Of a stretch of DNA of 15,863 nt, positions 1-6,864 are shown piece after piece (the stretch's first letter is position 1; each line of letters opens with the position of its first letter). Made by a program: the position numbers and the translations under genes. Source of the DNA: Geoglobus sp. (GTDB taxonomy: Archaea; Halobacteriota; Archaeoglobi; Archaeoglobales; Archaeoglobaceae); contig JALURI010000069.1 of NCBI GenBank assembly GCA_027016965.1, forward strand, positions 1-15,863. Reading direction: 5' to 3'. The notes under the pieces were generated by a model. The model was not told where the DNA came from and did not search any database. It worked only from the letters and a program-made list of their open reading frames with translations.

Positions 1-172
1 CACTACTTCAGAACCTATCCATGACAGGGTGTCTCTTCCCCTGTACCTGAAAGGGGACACGGAGATGTCACCTGAGATGTCAAAGGGCTTTGGAGGGCTG
101 GGAATTGCTCCTGCAGCACCTGTTCACGTGCGTCTGCTACAGAACAGGTGCAGGCAAAAGATTTATAATCAA
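1..172. other. Repeat-rich non-coding stretch downstream of tRNA-Ala
   Basis: No convincing gene is visible here; the short open frames on both strands have no recognisable domain and overlap the tRNA. What can be seen is local structure: a possible hairpin at 29-60 (GTGT + CCCC pairing with GGGGACAC, with a 5-nt bulge), a direct repeat GAGATGTCA at 62-70 and 74-82, and a perfect 10-bp inverted repeat at 116-125/142-151. The stretch lies immediately 3' of the minus-strand tRNA, so it may contain the tRNA terminator or relics of integration. Confidence 0.5.
116..151. repeat. 10-bp inverted repeat with 16-nt loop
   Basis: The arm GCACCTGTTC at 116-125 is perfectly complementary to GAACAGGTGC at 142-151, with a 16-nt loop. 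It sits 22 bp beyond the 3' end of tRNA-Ala, in that gene's direction of transcription. It could form an RNA hairpin in the tRNA read-through transcript or serve as a protein-binding palindrome. No poly-T run follows it on the minus strand, so it does not look like a standard terminator. Confidence 0.5.
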
Positions 173-246
173 TGGACCGGTGGGGATTTGAACCCCAGGC
201 CTCCGCCATGCCAAGGCGGCGCTCTCCCAGACTGAGCTACCGGCCC
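173..246 (-). tRNA. tRNA-Ala (anticodon GGC)
   Basis: The minus strand folds as a complete cloverleaf. The acceptor stem GGGCCGG (246-240) pairs with CCGGTCC (180-174), including the G3:U70 wobble pair that is the classic alanine identity element. The anticodon arm CGCCT-TGGCA-TGGCGG gives anticodon GGC. The T-arm contains GGTTCAAATCC, and the discriminator is A at 173. No CCA is encoded, as is usual in archaea, and no intron is seen. A TATA element at 279-285 lies about 36 bp upstream of the mature 5' end, which implies a short leader removed by RNase P. Confidence 0.95.
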
Positions 247-278
247 GTCTACAGGGTAATGAAGAACCACAGAAATTG

Positions 279-286
279 TTTATAAG
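279..286 (-). promoter_or_regulatory. TATA box, probable tRNA-Ala promoter
   Basis: TTTATAAG on the plus strand (CTTATAAA on the minus strand) is centred near 282, about 36 bp upstream of the tRNA-Ala 5' end. Initiation about 27 bp downstream would fall near 255 and leave a leader of roughly 9 nt. The box is nearly symmetric, but no plus-strand gene begins at the matching distance. Confidence 0.5.
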
Positions 287-387
287 GCTTGTGATCCTGA
301 CACCCTTCTGGATGCATATCCTTCAGGAATCAGCCAAAATGCGAATTCAGACCATGTTTGGCATGACTGCTCAATGGAGCAACAACC

Positions 388-396
388 TTTATAAAA
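388..396 (+). promoter_or_regulatory. TATA box for the cytochrome gene
   Basis: TTTATAAAA lies about 40 bp upstream of the proposed GTG start at 432. The expected transcription start near 419 leaves room for the GAGGTG ribosome-binding site at 420-425. This supports the short form of the gene over any start further upstream. Confidence 0.55.
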
Positions 397-431
397 CCTG
401 TTTTACAATTCTCGTAAAAGAGGTGAAAGAG

Positions 432-824
432 GTGGCAAGAAAAGAAGTTGTGGTGAGAATTGCTGTGATACTGATTTCAGTCCTGCTGATGTTACAGCCA
501 GCTCTTTCAAGGCCGGAGTACATGAAGAATTTCAAGGATTTTCCTGACGAGGTTAAAAAATGCACACTCTGTCATGTTCAGAGCTCAGGCTATGGTGGAG
601 TGAACTCATTTGGTGCGGACTTTGCAAAAATCCGATCGTTAACTCCAGAACTGATGCAGCTTGACAGCGACTCAGACAGATTTTCCAATATAGAGGAGCT
701 GAGAGCTGGAACAATGCCGGGAGACCCTGAATCGTATCCCGGAAAAAAATCTCCGGATTTTACTCTGATGGTATCACTGGTAGCACTGGCTCTTGCATTT
801 GTCCTCACAACAAGGAAAATTTAA
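432..824 (+). CDS. Small tail-anchored monohaem c-type cytochrome with calcium-type loop
   Basis: The 130-aa product starts at GTG 432, chosen because GAGGTG (420-425) precedes it by 6 nt and a TATA box lies at 388-396; the frame stays open upstream to about 276 but lacks these signals. Seen: an N-terminal signal peptide (about residues 9-26, ending PALS), one haem c motif CTLCH (44-48), a GGxNxFGxDF segment, and an acidic loop LDSDSDRFSNIEEL (77-90) of the type found in EF-hand or thrombospondin type-3 repeats. The end is tripartite: SPDF (107-110), a hydrophobic segment (111-125), then basic RK. The protein should be exported, carry covalent haem and stay membrane-bound. It lies 37 bp before the ccm genes that would mature it. 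Role as an electron carrier is inferred; the exact partner is unknown. Confidence 0.8.
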   Translation: MARKEVVVRIAVILISVLLMLQPALSRPEYMKNFKDFPDEVKKCTLCHVQSSGYGGVNSFGADFAKIRSLTPELMQLDSDSDRFSNIEELRAGTMPGDPESYPGKKSPDFTLMVSLVALALAFVLTTRKI

Positions 825-828
825 ATAT
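820..828 (+). promoter_or_regulatory. TATA-like box before ccmH-like gene 1
   Basis: TTTAAATAT overlaps the stop codon of the cytochrome gene. A start about 27 bp downstream (near 851) would lie just before GGTGG (853-857) and ATG 862. The ccm cluster may therefore have its own promoter as well as read-through from the cytochrome gene. Confidence 0.45.
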
Positions 829-861
829 CGATTTACGATGAATGTAAAATTAGGTGGTAAA

Positions 862-1281
862 ATGAAAAATGCTATAATCCTTGCAACAGTCTTGGCACTC
901 ATGGGAATTGTAAACGCTCAATACAGTTCCATGGATGTGGAAAGCAAAATTTACTGTCCATGTGGATGCGGAGAGATACTTGCAAACTGTCACTGTGAGA
1001 CAGCTGTTCAGCTGAGATCGGAAATAAACAGAGAACTGCTTGCAGGAAAAACGTCTGATGAACTCATCAACAAATATGTTACGCTGTATGGAAGCTCCAT
1101 ACTGGTTAATCAGGAGCTTGAAGCAATTAAAAGTGCATCTAAAAGAGACAGCCGTGACATGCTTCCGTTTTACATTCTTGGACTTGCCATAACAGGGTTT
1201 GTTGCATATACAATTGGAAAATCCAGAAGAGATGGGGATAGAAAGGGAAAGAAAAGGGGTAACAAAAAATGGGAGTTGTAA
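862..1281 (+). CDS. ccmH: CcmH/CycL-like cytochrome c maturation protein 1
   Basis: The 139-aa product starts at ATG 862, with GGTGG at 853-857. Seen: a signal peptide (1-19), a cysteine cluster C32-P-C34-G-C36-G followed by C43-H-C45, a helical domain, one C-terminal membrane segment (about 101-120) and a very basic tail. CcmH proteins are thiol oxidoreductases at the outer face of the membrane that reduce apocytochrome cysteines before CcmF attaches haem. Typical bacterial CcmH has LRCxxC; this CxCGCG form has extra cysteines and may bind a metal or use a different thiol relay (inference). It heads a ccmH-ccmF-ccmH cluster directly downstream of a haem c protein gene. Confidence 0.85.
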   Translation: MKNAIILATVLALMGIVNAQYSSMDVESKIYCPCGCGEILANCHCETAVQLRSEINRELLAGKTSDELINKYVTLYGSSILVNQELEAIKSASKRDSRDMLPFYILGLAITGFVAYTIGKSRRDGDRKGKKRGNKKWEL

Positions 1282-1290
1282 TCTGAGGGG

Positions 1291-3249
1291 GTGTCGACTT
1301 TGGATATTGGTCATATAATACTCTACTTGGCTCTCTTTAGTTCTCTTTATTCTGTCTGGGCATACTATTCGGGAATAAACAGTAAAAATCCAAAGCTCCT
1401 CTATTATGGTGAGAGAGCCATTTACCTTACAAGTTTACTGGTACTGTTGGCGTCTTTACTTCTCTGGTATTACTTCCTTACTGACAATTTCTGGATAGAG
1501 TATGTTGCTTCATACTCAAGCAGAAATCTTTCTGACTTCTACAAATTCACAGCATTCTGGGCAGGATCTGATGGCTCGCTTCTGCTATGGGCACTGCTCT
1601 TGGCGGGATACATGGTAGCATATCTGAGAATTGAAAAGAAGGACTTGCTCTCAGCCTACACCATGCTTGTTTCCATGGTAGTGATGGTGTACTTCCTCCT
1701 TCTTCTTTCAACTGTCTCAAATCCCTTTCAGGGGCTGGGGTTTCTCCCAGTGGATGGTATAGGACTGAATCCCTTGCTGCAAACACCGGAAATGGTTGCA
1801 CATCCAACAACACTTTTTGTTGGATATGCGGGAGCTGCTCTGATCTTCGCACTGGCGTTATCCGGCGTTCTGATTGCAGATGACAAGTGGGTACTGAGAG
1901 CGAGAAAGTGGATAGTCTTTACATGGGTCTGGCTTACCCAGGGGATATTCTGGGGAGCGATATGGGCGTACAAGGTTCTTGGCTGGGGTGGATACTGGGC
2001 ATGGGATCCAGTTGAGAACTCCTCTCTGCTTCCCTGGCTCACTCTTTCGGCTTTAGTACACAGTATCATGATTCAGGAAGCAAGAAGAGGTATGAAGCTC
2101 TGGAATATAATTCTCGCATTTATCACATTCGAATTCGTAATTCTTGGAACATTTATAACGAGGAGCGGAGTTATAAGCAGTGTTCATGCGTTTGGACAGA
2201 GCAATCTTACACCACCCTTCATGATTATGCTATTTCTGGTTCCCGTAATCACATTATGGGTTATATACGAGAGAAAAGATTACATAAAGAGTCAGGATAT
2301 TGTTGAATCTCCACTGTCAAAGGAGGCTACCTTCCTCTTCAACAATCTCATTTTGGTAGCATCAGCCCTTACCGTTTTCTGGGGCACAATATTTCCACTG
2401 ATCAGTGAAGGCATTACCGGATTCAAAGTCACAATTGGACCCCCATTCTACAATCAGGTCATCACACCACTTGCCTTTGCTTTGATCGTACTTCTTGGTC
2501 TCTGCATTGCCTTTCCCTGGAGGAGAGCCCATGGCAAAGAGCTTATTCAAAGAATGAGAATTCCATTGCTTGCATTTGTAATCGGTATTGGAGCAGGCTT
2601 AATTCTGCAATTGAAAATTGAAATGATTCTGGCAACTTCAGTTTTTCTTTTCGCACTGACAACACACATCAGACAGTACATCAGAGACACTTCAACTTTC
2701 AAGGATGAATACGGAAATCTCAGCAGCATCAAAATAATACTCAGAAGGAGAAGAAGGTATGGAGGATACACCGCTCACCTCGGATTGCTGATTGTGTTTA
2801 TGGGAGTTGCAGGGGGAGTTTATGCCCAGACGTATGAAGATGTGATCATGAGTGTAAATGAGGAGAGAACTTTTGGGGACTATACCCTCATCTACAGAGG
2901 CCTTGGCTTCAAGGAAGATGAGTTGAAGATTACCTGGTATGCAAATGTTGAGGTGTGGAAGGATGGGAGATTTGTCACAATGCTGAGACCTGCAATTGAA
3001 AAGTACAAGACAGGTAATGAGGAAGAGATAAGAAGAGTGGATCTGTACACCGAATTCCCCAGAGATCTGTTTATAATTCTCAATGGTGCTGAACAGAATC
3101 GTGCACTTTTTGAGGTAAAAATAGATCCAGCTGTAAACCTGATATGGCTCGGAAGCTGGATTCTGACTTTTGGTGGTATCTTTGCCCTCATACCCAGGAA
3201 ATTTGTTAAGGAATTTGTCTTTAAATCTGAAAGCGGGGTGGAAGCATGA
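1291..3249 (+). CDS. ccmF: CcmF, haem lyase subunit of cytochrome c maturation
   Basis: The polytopic membrane protein is 652 aa, a normal length for CcmF, and joins haem to CxxCH cysteines of exported apocytochromes. Family motifs seen: GLNPLLQ..EMVAHP (158-172), the tryptophan-rich haem-handling WWD segment WGGYWAWDPVENSSLLPW (232-249), and TFITRSGVISSVHAFG just after it. There is a late RRRxYGGYTAHLG segment and a periplasmic-type soluble domain before the last membrane helix. The GTG at 1291 fits the family N-terminus (a few residues before the first G), but GAGG (1285-1288) is very close to it; TTG at 1300, with GGTG at 1290-1293, is an alternative. The gene is 9 bp after ccmH 1 and its stop overlaps the start of ccmH 2. 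No ccmA, B, C, E or G lies in the window. Confidence 0.95.
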   Translation: MSTLDIGHIILYLALFSSLYSVWAYYSGINSKNPKLLYYGERAIYLTSLLVLLASLLLWYYFLTDNFWIEYVASYSSRNLSDFYKFTAFWAGSDGSLLLWALLLAGYMVAYLRIEKKDLLSAYTMLVSMVVMVYFLLLLSTVSNPFQGLGFLPVDGIGLNPLLQTPEMVAHPTTLFVGYAGAALIFALALSGVLIADDKWVLRARKWIVFTWVWLTQGIFWGAIWAYKVLGWGGYWAWDPVENSSLLPWLTLSALVHSIMIQEARRGMKLWNIILAFITFEFVILGTFITRSGVISSVHAFGQSNLTPPFMIMLFLVPVITLWVIYERKDYIKSQDIVESPLSKEATFLFNNLILVASALTVFWGTIFPLISEGITGFKVTIGPPFYNQVITPLAFALIVLLGLCIAFPWRRAHGKELIQRMRIPLLAFVIGIGAGLILQLKIEMILATSVFLFALTTHIRQYIRDTSTFKDEYGNLSSIKIILRRRRRYGGYTAHLGLLIVFMGVAGGVYAQTYEDVIMSVNEERTFGDYTLIYRGLGFKEDELKITWYANVEVWKDGRFVTMLRPAIEKYKTGNEEEIRRVDLYTEFPRDLFIILNGAEQNRALFEVKIDPAVNLIWLGSWILTFGGIFALIPRKFVKEFVFKSESGVEA

Positions 3250-3653
3250 ATAAATATATTTTTTTATTTCTCATGATACTATCTGCCGGAAATGCACAGG
3301 CTCTTACCCTGAATGACGTTCAGAAGGATGTTATGTGCACATGTGGATGTGGGATGGTTCTCGAATCATGTAATTGTGGTACCGCAGACAGGATGAGAAA
3401 TGAAATAAGAGAAATGATAAACCGGGGTATGACCAAGGAAGAGATTATTAAAGAACTTCAGGCAATGTACGGAAAGGAAGTTCTTGTTAATCCTCCAAAA
3501 GAAGGAATATTCATTGGTTTATGGTACTATCCTGTGTTTGCAGTTGGGATTGGTGTGGCAGTTATTTACGTTCTTCTCAGAAGAAGAAATGCTGAGTGGT
3601 ATGCTGATCCTGATGAGGTCATAAACGAAGAGGAGTACGATCTGGAACATTAA
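3246..3653 (+). CDS. CcmH/CycL-like cytochrome c maturation protein 2
   Basis: The 135-aa product begins with ATG 3246, which overlaps the ccmF stop (ATGA), so translation is probably coupled. Seen: a signal peptide (about 1-19), C31-T-C33-G-C35-G and C42-N-C44, a helical domain ending in MYGKEVLVNPP, a membrane segment near 90-111, an RRR anchor and an acidic tail. It shares the CxCGCG-x5/6-CxC layout with ccmH 1 but differs in sequence and has an acidic rather than basic tail, so the two are paralogues with probably distinct partners. Its stop codon overlaps the convergent metalloprotease gene through the palindrome TTAA (3650-3653). Confidence 0.85.
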   Translation: MNKYIFLFLMILSAGNAQALTLNDVQKDVMCTCGCGMVLESCNCGTADRMRNEIREMINRGMTKEEIIKELQAMYGKEVLVNPPKEGIFIGLWYYPVFAVGIGVAVIYVLLRRRNAEWYADPDEVINEEEYDLEH

Positions 3654-4297
3654 CTGTAAAATTCTTCAATTTTTCTTTTTGCACTCTCAAGTGCCTCCTT
3701 TCCAGCGGTTTTCTCGGCATATTCATCTGCCATAATTTCGATCCTGTTCTGAGAAATTGGCAGGAAAGTCAGATATTTCAGTCTGTTCAGGAAAGGAGTT
3801 CTGTTCTGAATTACATGGAATCTTTCATGCATCAGAACTGCTTTAAGTTCATTTTCCTCAAGAAGATCCAGCATCCCTGCACTTATAAAAACGTCCTTTC
3901 CGAGAGTGAATGCCTTGGGCAATGCAGAATTTAAAACGAAAACATTTTCCATCCCTGCAAGTTTTTCAAGCTCTTGATCTCTTTCAAAACCATAATTCTT
4001 TTTCAGATAATACCTGTAGCCAAATGGTGCCAGAGCGAGAAGAGAGAATGCAAGAACAGCATATCCAAAATAAATTTTCAGAAATAAACCCATGCTGCAG
4101 CTCATTGAAAAATAGAGTATGGGTGCATTTACAAGAGCGAGAATGTTTGCAAGCCAGTAAAGTCTCAGCTTTCCTATGCTGTTTTTAACAAGAACATAGC
4201 CTGCTGAGGAAAATGCGAAGCCCATAAGAATAAAAGATGAAGGTAAAAAGAGTGGTGAGGTAGTTAAACAGTACACTGTGCACTCTACCGCATTCAT
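3650..4297 (-). CDS. BlaR1/M56-like membrane zinc metalloprotease
   Basis: The 215-aa protein has three hydrophobic segments (about 14-37, 46-65 and 68-95) followed by a cytosolic-type protease domain with HERFH (157-161), the HExxH zinc motif, and E187-IMA-D191 as the likely third ligand region. The layout matches the M56 (BlaR1/MecR1) and related M48 families. No penicillin-binding sensor domain is present, unlike staphylococcal BlaR1. ATG 4297 overlaps the TGA of the BlaI-like gene (ATGA), so the two are co-transcribed. In the known family the protease inactivates the partner repressor on signal; the same is inferred here. What it senses is unknown; beta-lactam is unlikely in an archaeon without a murein wall. 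Confidence 0.8.
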   Translation of the reverse strand: MNAVECTVYCLTTSPLFLPSSFILMGFAFSSAGYVLVKNSIGKLRLYWLANILALVNAPILYFSMSCSMGLFLKIYFGYAVLAFSLLALAPFGYRYYLKKNYGFERDQELEKLAGMENVFVLNSALPKAFTLGKDVFISAGMLDLLEENELKAVLMHERFHVIQNRTPFLNRLKYLTFLPISQNRIEIMADEYAEKTAGKEALESAKRKIEEFYS

Positions 4298-4647
4298 TTT
4301 CTAATCCCTTTCCTGTGGAAGTACTCCACCACTACCTCACCAAAATTTTCAACAAGCCTGTCAAGAACGTTCTCAACGAATCTTCTCTCAAGTTCATTCC
4401 TTGAAACAACCGGATAGAAAACAAATTTCCTCCTGCCATCAATTTTTTCCTGCTTCCTTTCCACAAGCCCATTTTTCACAAGCCTGTCAAGAGTTGCAGC
4501 AACACTGGACAGCGATGCGCCAATCTCCTCTGCAATGAGTGCCACATGACTGGGTCCATGTTTCCACAAAAATTCCATTATTTTCTCCTCAAGGGGCGAT
4601 AGAGGCGAGATCTTTTCATCAAATTCTACCCTCTCAACCTTAACCAT
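4294..4647 (-). CDS. BlaI/MecI/CopY-family winged-helix repressor
   Basis: The 117-aa form starts at ATG 4647. A winged-helix domain (about 14-80) begins LSPLEEKIMEFLW and contains IGASLSSVAATLDRLVKNGLV as recognition region and a basic GRRKF wing; the C-terminal helices (VSRNELERRFVENVLDRLVENFG) resemble the BlaI dimer domain. Length and the 13 residues before the domain match BlaI/MecI. A TATA-like box at 4668-4676 is spaced for a leaderless start at 4647. The frame is open to ATG 4749, and a second TATA box (4761-4768) would give a leaderless start at the in-frame ATG 4737, so a form about 30 residues longer is possible. It probably represses its own pair and perhaps the divergent cstA operon. 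Confidence 0.85.
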   Translation of the reverse strand: MVKVERVEFDEKISPLSPLEEKIMEFLWKHGPSHVALIAEEIGASLSSVAATLDRLVKNGLVERKQEKIDGRRKFVFYPVVSRNELERRFVENVLDRLVENFGEVVVEYFHRKGIRK

Positions 4648-4667
4648 ATCAAAATTTACATCAGATG

Positions 4668-4676
4668 TTATAAAAA
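4668..4676 (-). promoter_or_regulatory. TATA-like box for the BlaI-like gene (short form)
   Basis: Minus-strand TTTTTATAA is centred about 26 bp from ATG 4647, the spacing expected for a leaderless archaeal transcript. It lies inside the longer possible reading frame, so it matters for choosing the start. Confidence 0.4.
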
Positions 4677-4760
4677 TGTTTGGTGATCTCTGATATGCAA
4701 TCTCCTGCGAAAAACTCGAGATTCCAGAGCAGAACATCAGTTCGTCCATGATCGAATGTG

Positions 4761-4770
4761 TTTATAAATA
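4761..4770. promoter_or_regulatory. Near-symmetric TATA box in the blaI-like/cstA divergent region
   Basis: TTTATAAATA is readable in both directions. Rightward, initiation near 4791 would give cstA a leader carrying GGAGGT (4814-4819). Leftward, initiation near 4737 would coincide with an in-frame ATG of the regulator. One box may serve both genes. Confidence 0.5.
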
Positions 4771-4780
4771 TTCAGGTAAT

Positions 4781-4799
4781 GATTAATTGTGAGTTAATC
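4781..4799. promoter_or_regulatory. 19-bp inverted repeat, candidate operator
   Basis: GATTAA (4781-4786) and TTAATC (4794-4799) are perfect inverted arms around a 7-nt spacer. The element spans the expected cstA transcription start, 11 bp past the TATA box, which is a repressor-type position. The BlaI-like dimer encoded next door is the natural candidate to bind it, but this is inference. An AT-rich 6-bp palindrome can also arise by chance. Confidence 0.4.
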
Positions 4800-4827
4800 T
4801 TCAGCCACATTCTGGAGGTCTGGTAAA

Positions 4828-6567
4828 ATGGCTCTGACAACGACAGTTGTTATTGGGCTCGGTTTGCTTGTGTATGTTGTTCTGTACCTGACTTATGGAA
4901 AAAAGCTGGAGAAGGAAGTTGTAAAGGCAGACGCAGCCAGAGACACTCCTGCAGAAAAATTCTATGATGGCGTTGACTTTGTTCCAGCTGATAGGCCCGT
5001 GTTATTCGGGCATCACTTCGCATCAATAGCAGGGGCAGCGCCTATTGTTGGACCAGTGATGGCAATGGCTTGGGGCTGGCTTCTCGGTCTTGCATGGATA
5101 TGGCTCGGAAACGTTCTGCTTGGTGCAGTGCATGACTATCTCTCTCTGATGGCATCTGTGAGATATGATGGGAGGAGCATTCAGTGGATATCAGGCAGAG
5201 TGATGAGCAGGAGAACTTCACTGATTTTTCAGGTGTTCATATATTTCGTTCTGATACTGGTTGTTGCAGCATTTGCAGCAGTCATAACATCGATATTTGT
5301 AAAGACACCTGAAGTTGCCTCAGCTTCACTGTTCTTCATAGTCTCAGCTCTGATTGTTGGTTTCCTGATGTACAGAGTAAGAGTTGGGATAATCCCGGCA
5401 ACAGCAATCGGACTTCTGCTTCTTGTCGGAAGTATATGGCTCGGATTTCAGTTTCCACTCCCACTTACTCAAGAGCAGTGGTACATATTTCTGTTCTTCT
5501 ACATAATAGTAGCAGCAGCACTTCCAGTCTGGGTGCTGCTCCAGCCCAGAGATTATCTGAATGCATGGATTCTCTGGTTCGGACTGCTTGCAGGTGGACT
5601 TGCGTTTCTTATTGTTAACAGGGAAATTAACTGGCCTGCATACACCATGTTCTCTGCAATTGTTGTGGGGGGTAAGCCATCACCGTTCTGGCCTGTAATA
5701 CCTCTCGTTATCGCATGTGGCTCCCTTTCGGGATTTCACAGCATTGTAGCTTCAGGCACAACATCAAAACAGTTGAAAAATGAGCTCCACGGGCTCACGA
5801 TAGGCTATGGTGGAATGCTGACAGAAGGATTTCTGTCGACCTTGGTTGTTACATCAATAGCAGCTTACGGTATGTCCCTGCTTGGAAAGGCTGGAGCAAA
5901 GCTTGCAGAAGCTGGAATTGATGCCGTAAAACTCAGCGATCCAGCATACATGGGAACTCATTATGTGGCAGCAATGCTGAAGAGCTTTGGGAAGGTTGGC
6001 ATATTTGCTCAGAGCTACGGCATGGGATGGCAGGATGCATTTGGTGTTGATGTGAAAATAGGAACAGTTTTTGCAGGGCTCTGGGTTTCAGCTTTTGCCC
6101 TGACAACACTTGACACAACCAACAGACTTGCAAGGTTTACTTGGAGCGAGATCATGGCAGAGGTTATCAGAGATGAATCCACGAGAAACAGGCTGAGCAA
6201 CAGGTGGATTGCATCTGTTGTTGCAGCTTTGATTGGAATAGGACTTGCGGCAACAGGAAACTGGACGATAATATGGCCGGCATTTGGTGGAGCAAACCAG
6301 ATGCTTGCAGCCATAGCTCTCATGACAGCAGGTCTCTGGGTTAGAAACGTTCTGAATGTTACTGGCATAATGAGATACCTTGTACTACTGCCTGCTCTGT
6401 TCCTGTGGCTCACTGTTACCTTGGCGTATATCTGGTTCATTGCTGTGGTGAATCCATCAAAACCCGTGCTTGCCATTGTTGCTATCGAGCTCTTGCTTTC
6501 CCTCATATTGCTGTACGAGTTTGGAAGAGCTGTTAGGAAGGAGAGTAAGGAGGCTGTGCCTGCTTGA
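4828..6567 (+). CDS. cstA: CstA-family carbon starvation transporter
   Basis: The 579-aa protein is shorter than E. coli CstA (about 700 aa), as is common in archaeal members. It is almost entirely membrane helices. Family motifs seen: FGHHFASIAGAAPIVGP (60-76), WIWLGNVLLGAVHDYLSL shortly after, SGFHSIVASGTTSKQL near residues 300-315, and FALTTLDTTNRLARF. CstA proteins import peptides and pyruvate in bacteria; the substrate here is not known. GGAGGT (4814-4819) lies 8 nt before ATG 4828. It heads an operon of five tightly packed genes to 8719 and is preceded by an inverted repeat that may be an operator. Confidence 0.93.
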   Translation: MALTTTVVIGLGLLVYVVLYLTYGKKLEKEVVKADAARDTPAEKFYDGVDFVPADRPVLFGHHFASIAGAAPIVGPVMAMAWGWLLGLAWIWLGNVLLGAVHDYLSLMASVRYDGRSIQWISGRVMSRRTSLIFQVFIYFVLILVVAAFAAVITSIFVKTPEVASASLFFIVSALIVGFLMYRVRVGIIPATAIGLLLLVGSIWLGFQFPLPLTQEQWYIFLFFYIIVAAALPVWVLLQPRDYLNAWILWFGLLAGGLAFLIVNREINWPAYTMFSAIVVGGKPSPFWPVIPLVIACGSLSGFHSIVASGTTSKQLKNELHGLTIGYGGMLTEGFLSTLVVTSIAAYGMSLLGKAGAKLAEAGIDAVKLSDPAYMGTHYVAAMLKSFGKVGIFAQSYGMGWQDAFGVDVKIGTVFAGLWVSAFALTTLDTTNRLARFTWSEIMAEVIRDESTRNRLSNRWIASVVAALIGIGLAATGNWTIIWPAFGGANQMLAAIALMTAGLWVRNVLNVTGIMRYLVLLPALFLWLTVTLAYIWFIAVVNPSKPVLAIVAIELLLSLILLYEFGRAVRKESKEAVPA

Positions 6568-6854
6568 TGAAACCGGATTTCAGAAAAATCCTTAAAGATT
6601 TACAAAATTTTTTTGAAGGCTTTGCAGAAGGCTTTAAAGGAAGATCGGTTGAATTCATAAGAATTGAGGAGAGAGAACTTGAAAACGTCTTTGCTCTTCT
6701 TCTTTTTGGCAGTTACATAGGACTTCCATCTCCCCCCGCGTTTCTAAGTCTTGAACTACTGCCACATGTTGCGAAAGAGCTTTATGTTCTTGGAATATCG
6801 GCAGAGAGGGCAGATGACCCTCTGAGCCAGATAGCAGAGTTTTTCGAGCTATGA
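6567..6854 (+). CDS. Small unknown protein between cstA and the ArsA-like gene
   Basis: The 95-aa product starts at ATG 6567, whose A is the last base of the cstA stop (TGATG); TTG 6564 is one codon upstream in frame. I do not recognise the family. An amphipathic N-terminus (KILKDLQNFFEGFAEGFKG) is followed by a conserved-looking IEERELENVF segment and a hydrophobic stretch (about 42-60) with PSPP, then an acidic C-terminus. Bacterial cstA genes are often followed by a small YbdD-type protein; this one is not visibly similar but occupies the same place. Stop/start overlap implies coupled translation. It may be a transporter accessory subunit or belong with the next two genes. Confidence 0.75.
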   Translation: MKPDFRKILKDLQNFFEGFAEGFKGRSVEFIRIEERELENVFALLLFGSYIGLPSPPAFLSLELLPHVAKELYVLGISAERADDPLSQIAEFFEL

Positions 6855-6864
6855 GGTAGTGGGA

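Noticed and set aside
29..235. 68-codon plus-strand frame and 64-codon minus-strand frame (15-209)
   Set aside because: Both overlap the tRNA-Ala gene or the repeats, have no ribosome site at a proper distance and show no domain.
276..431. Upstream extension of the cytochrome gene
   Set aside because: The extra 52 residues precede a good signal peptide, and the TATA box (388-396) and GAGGTG site point to GTG 432.
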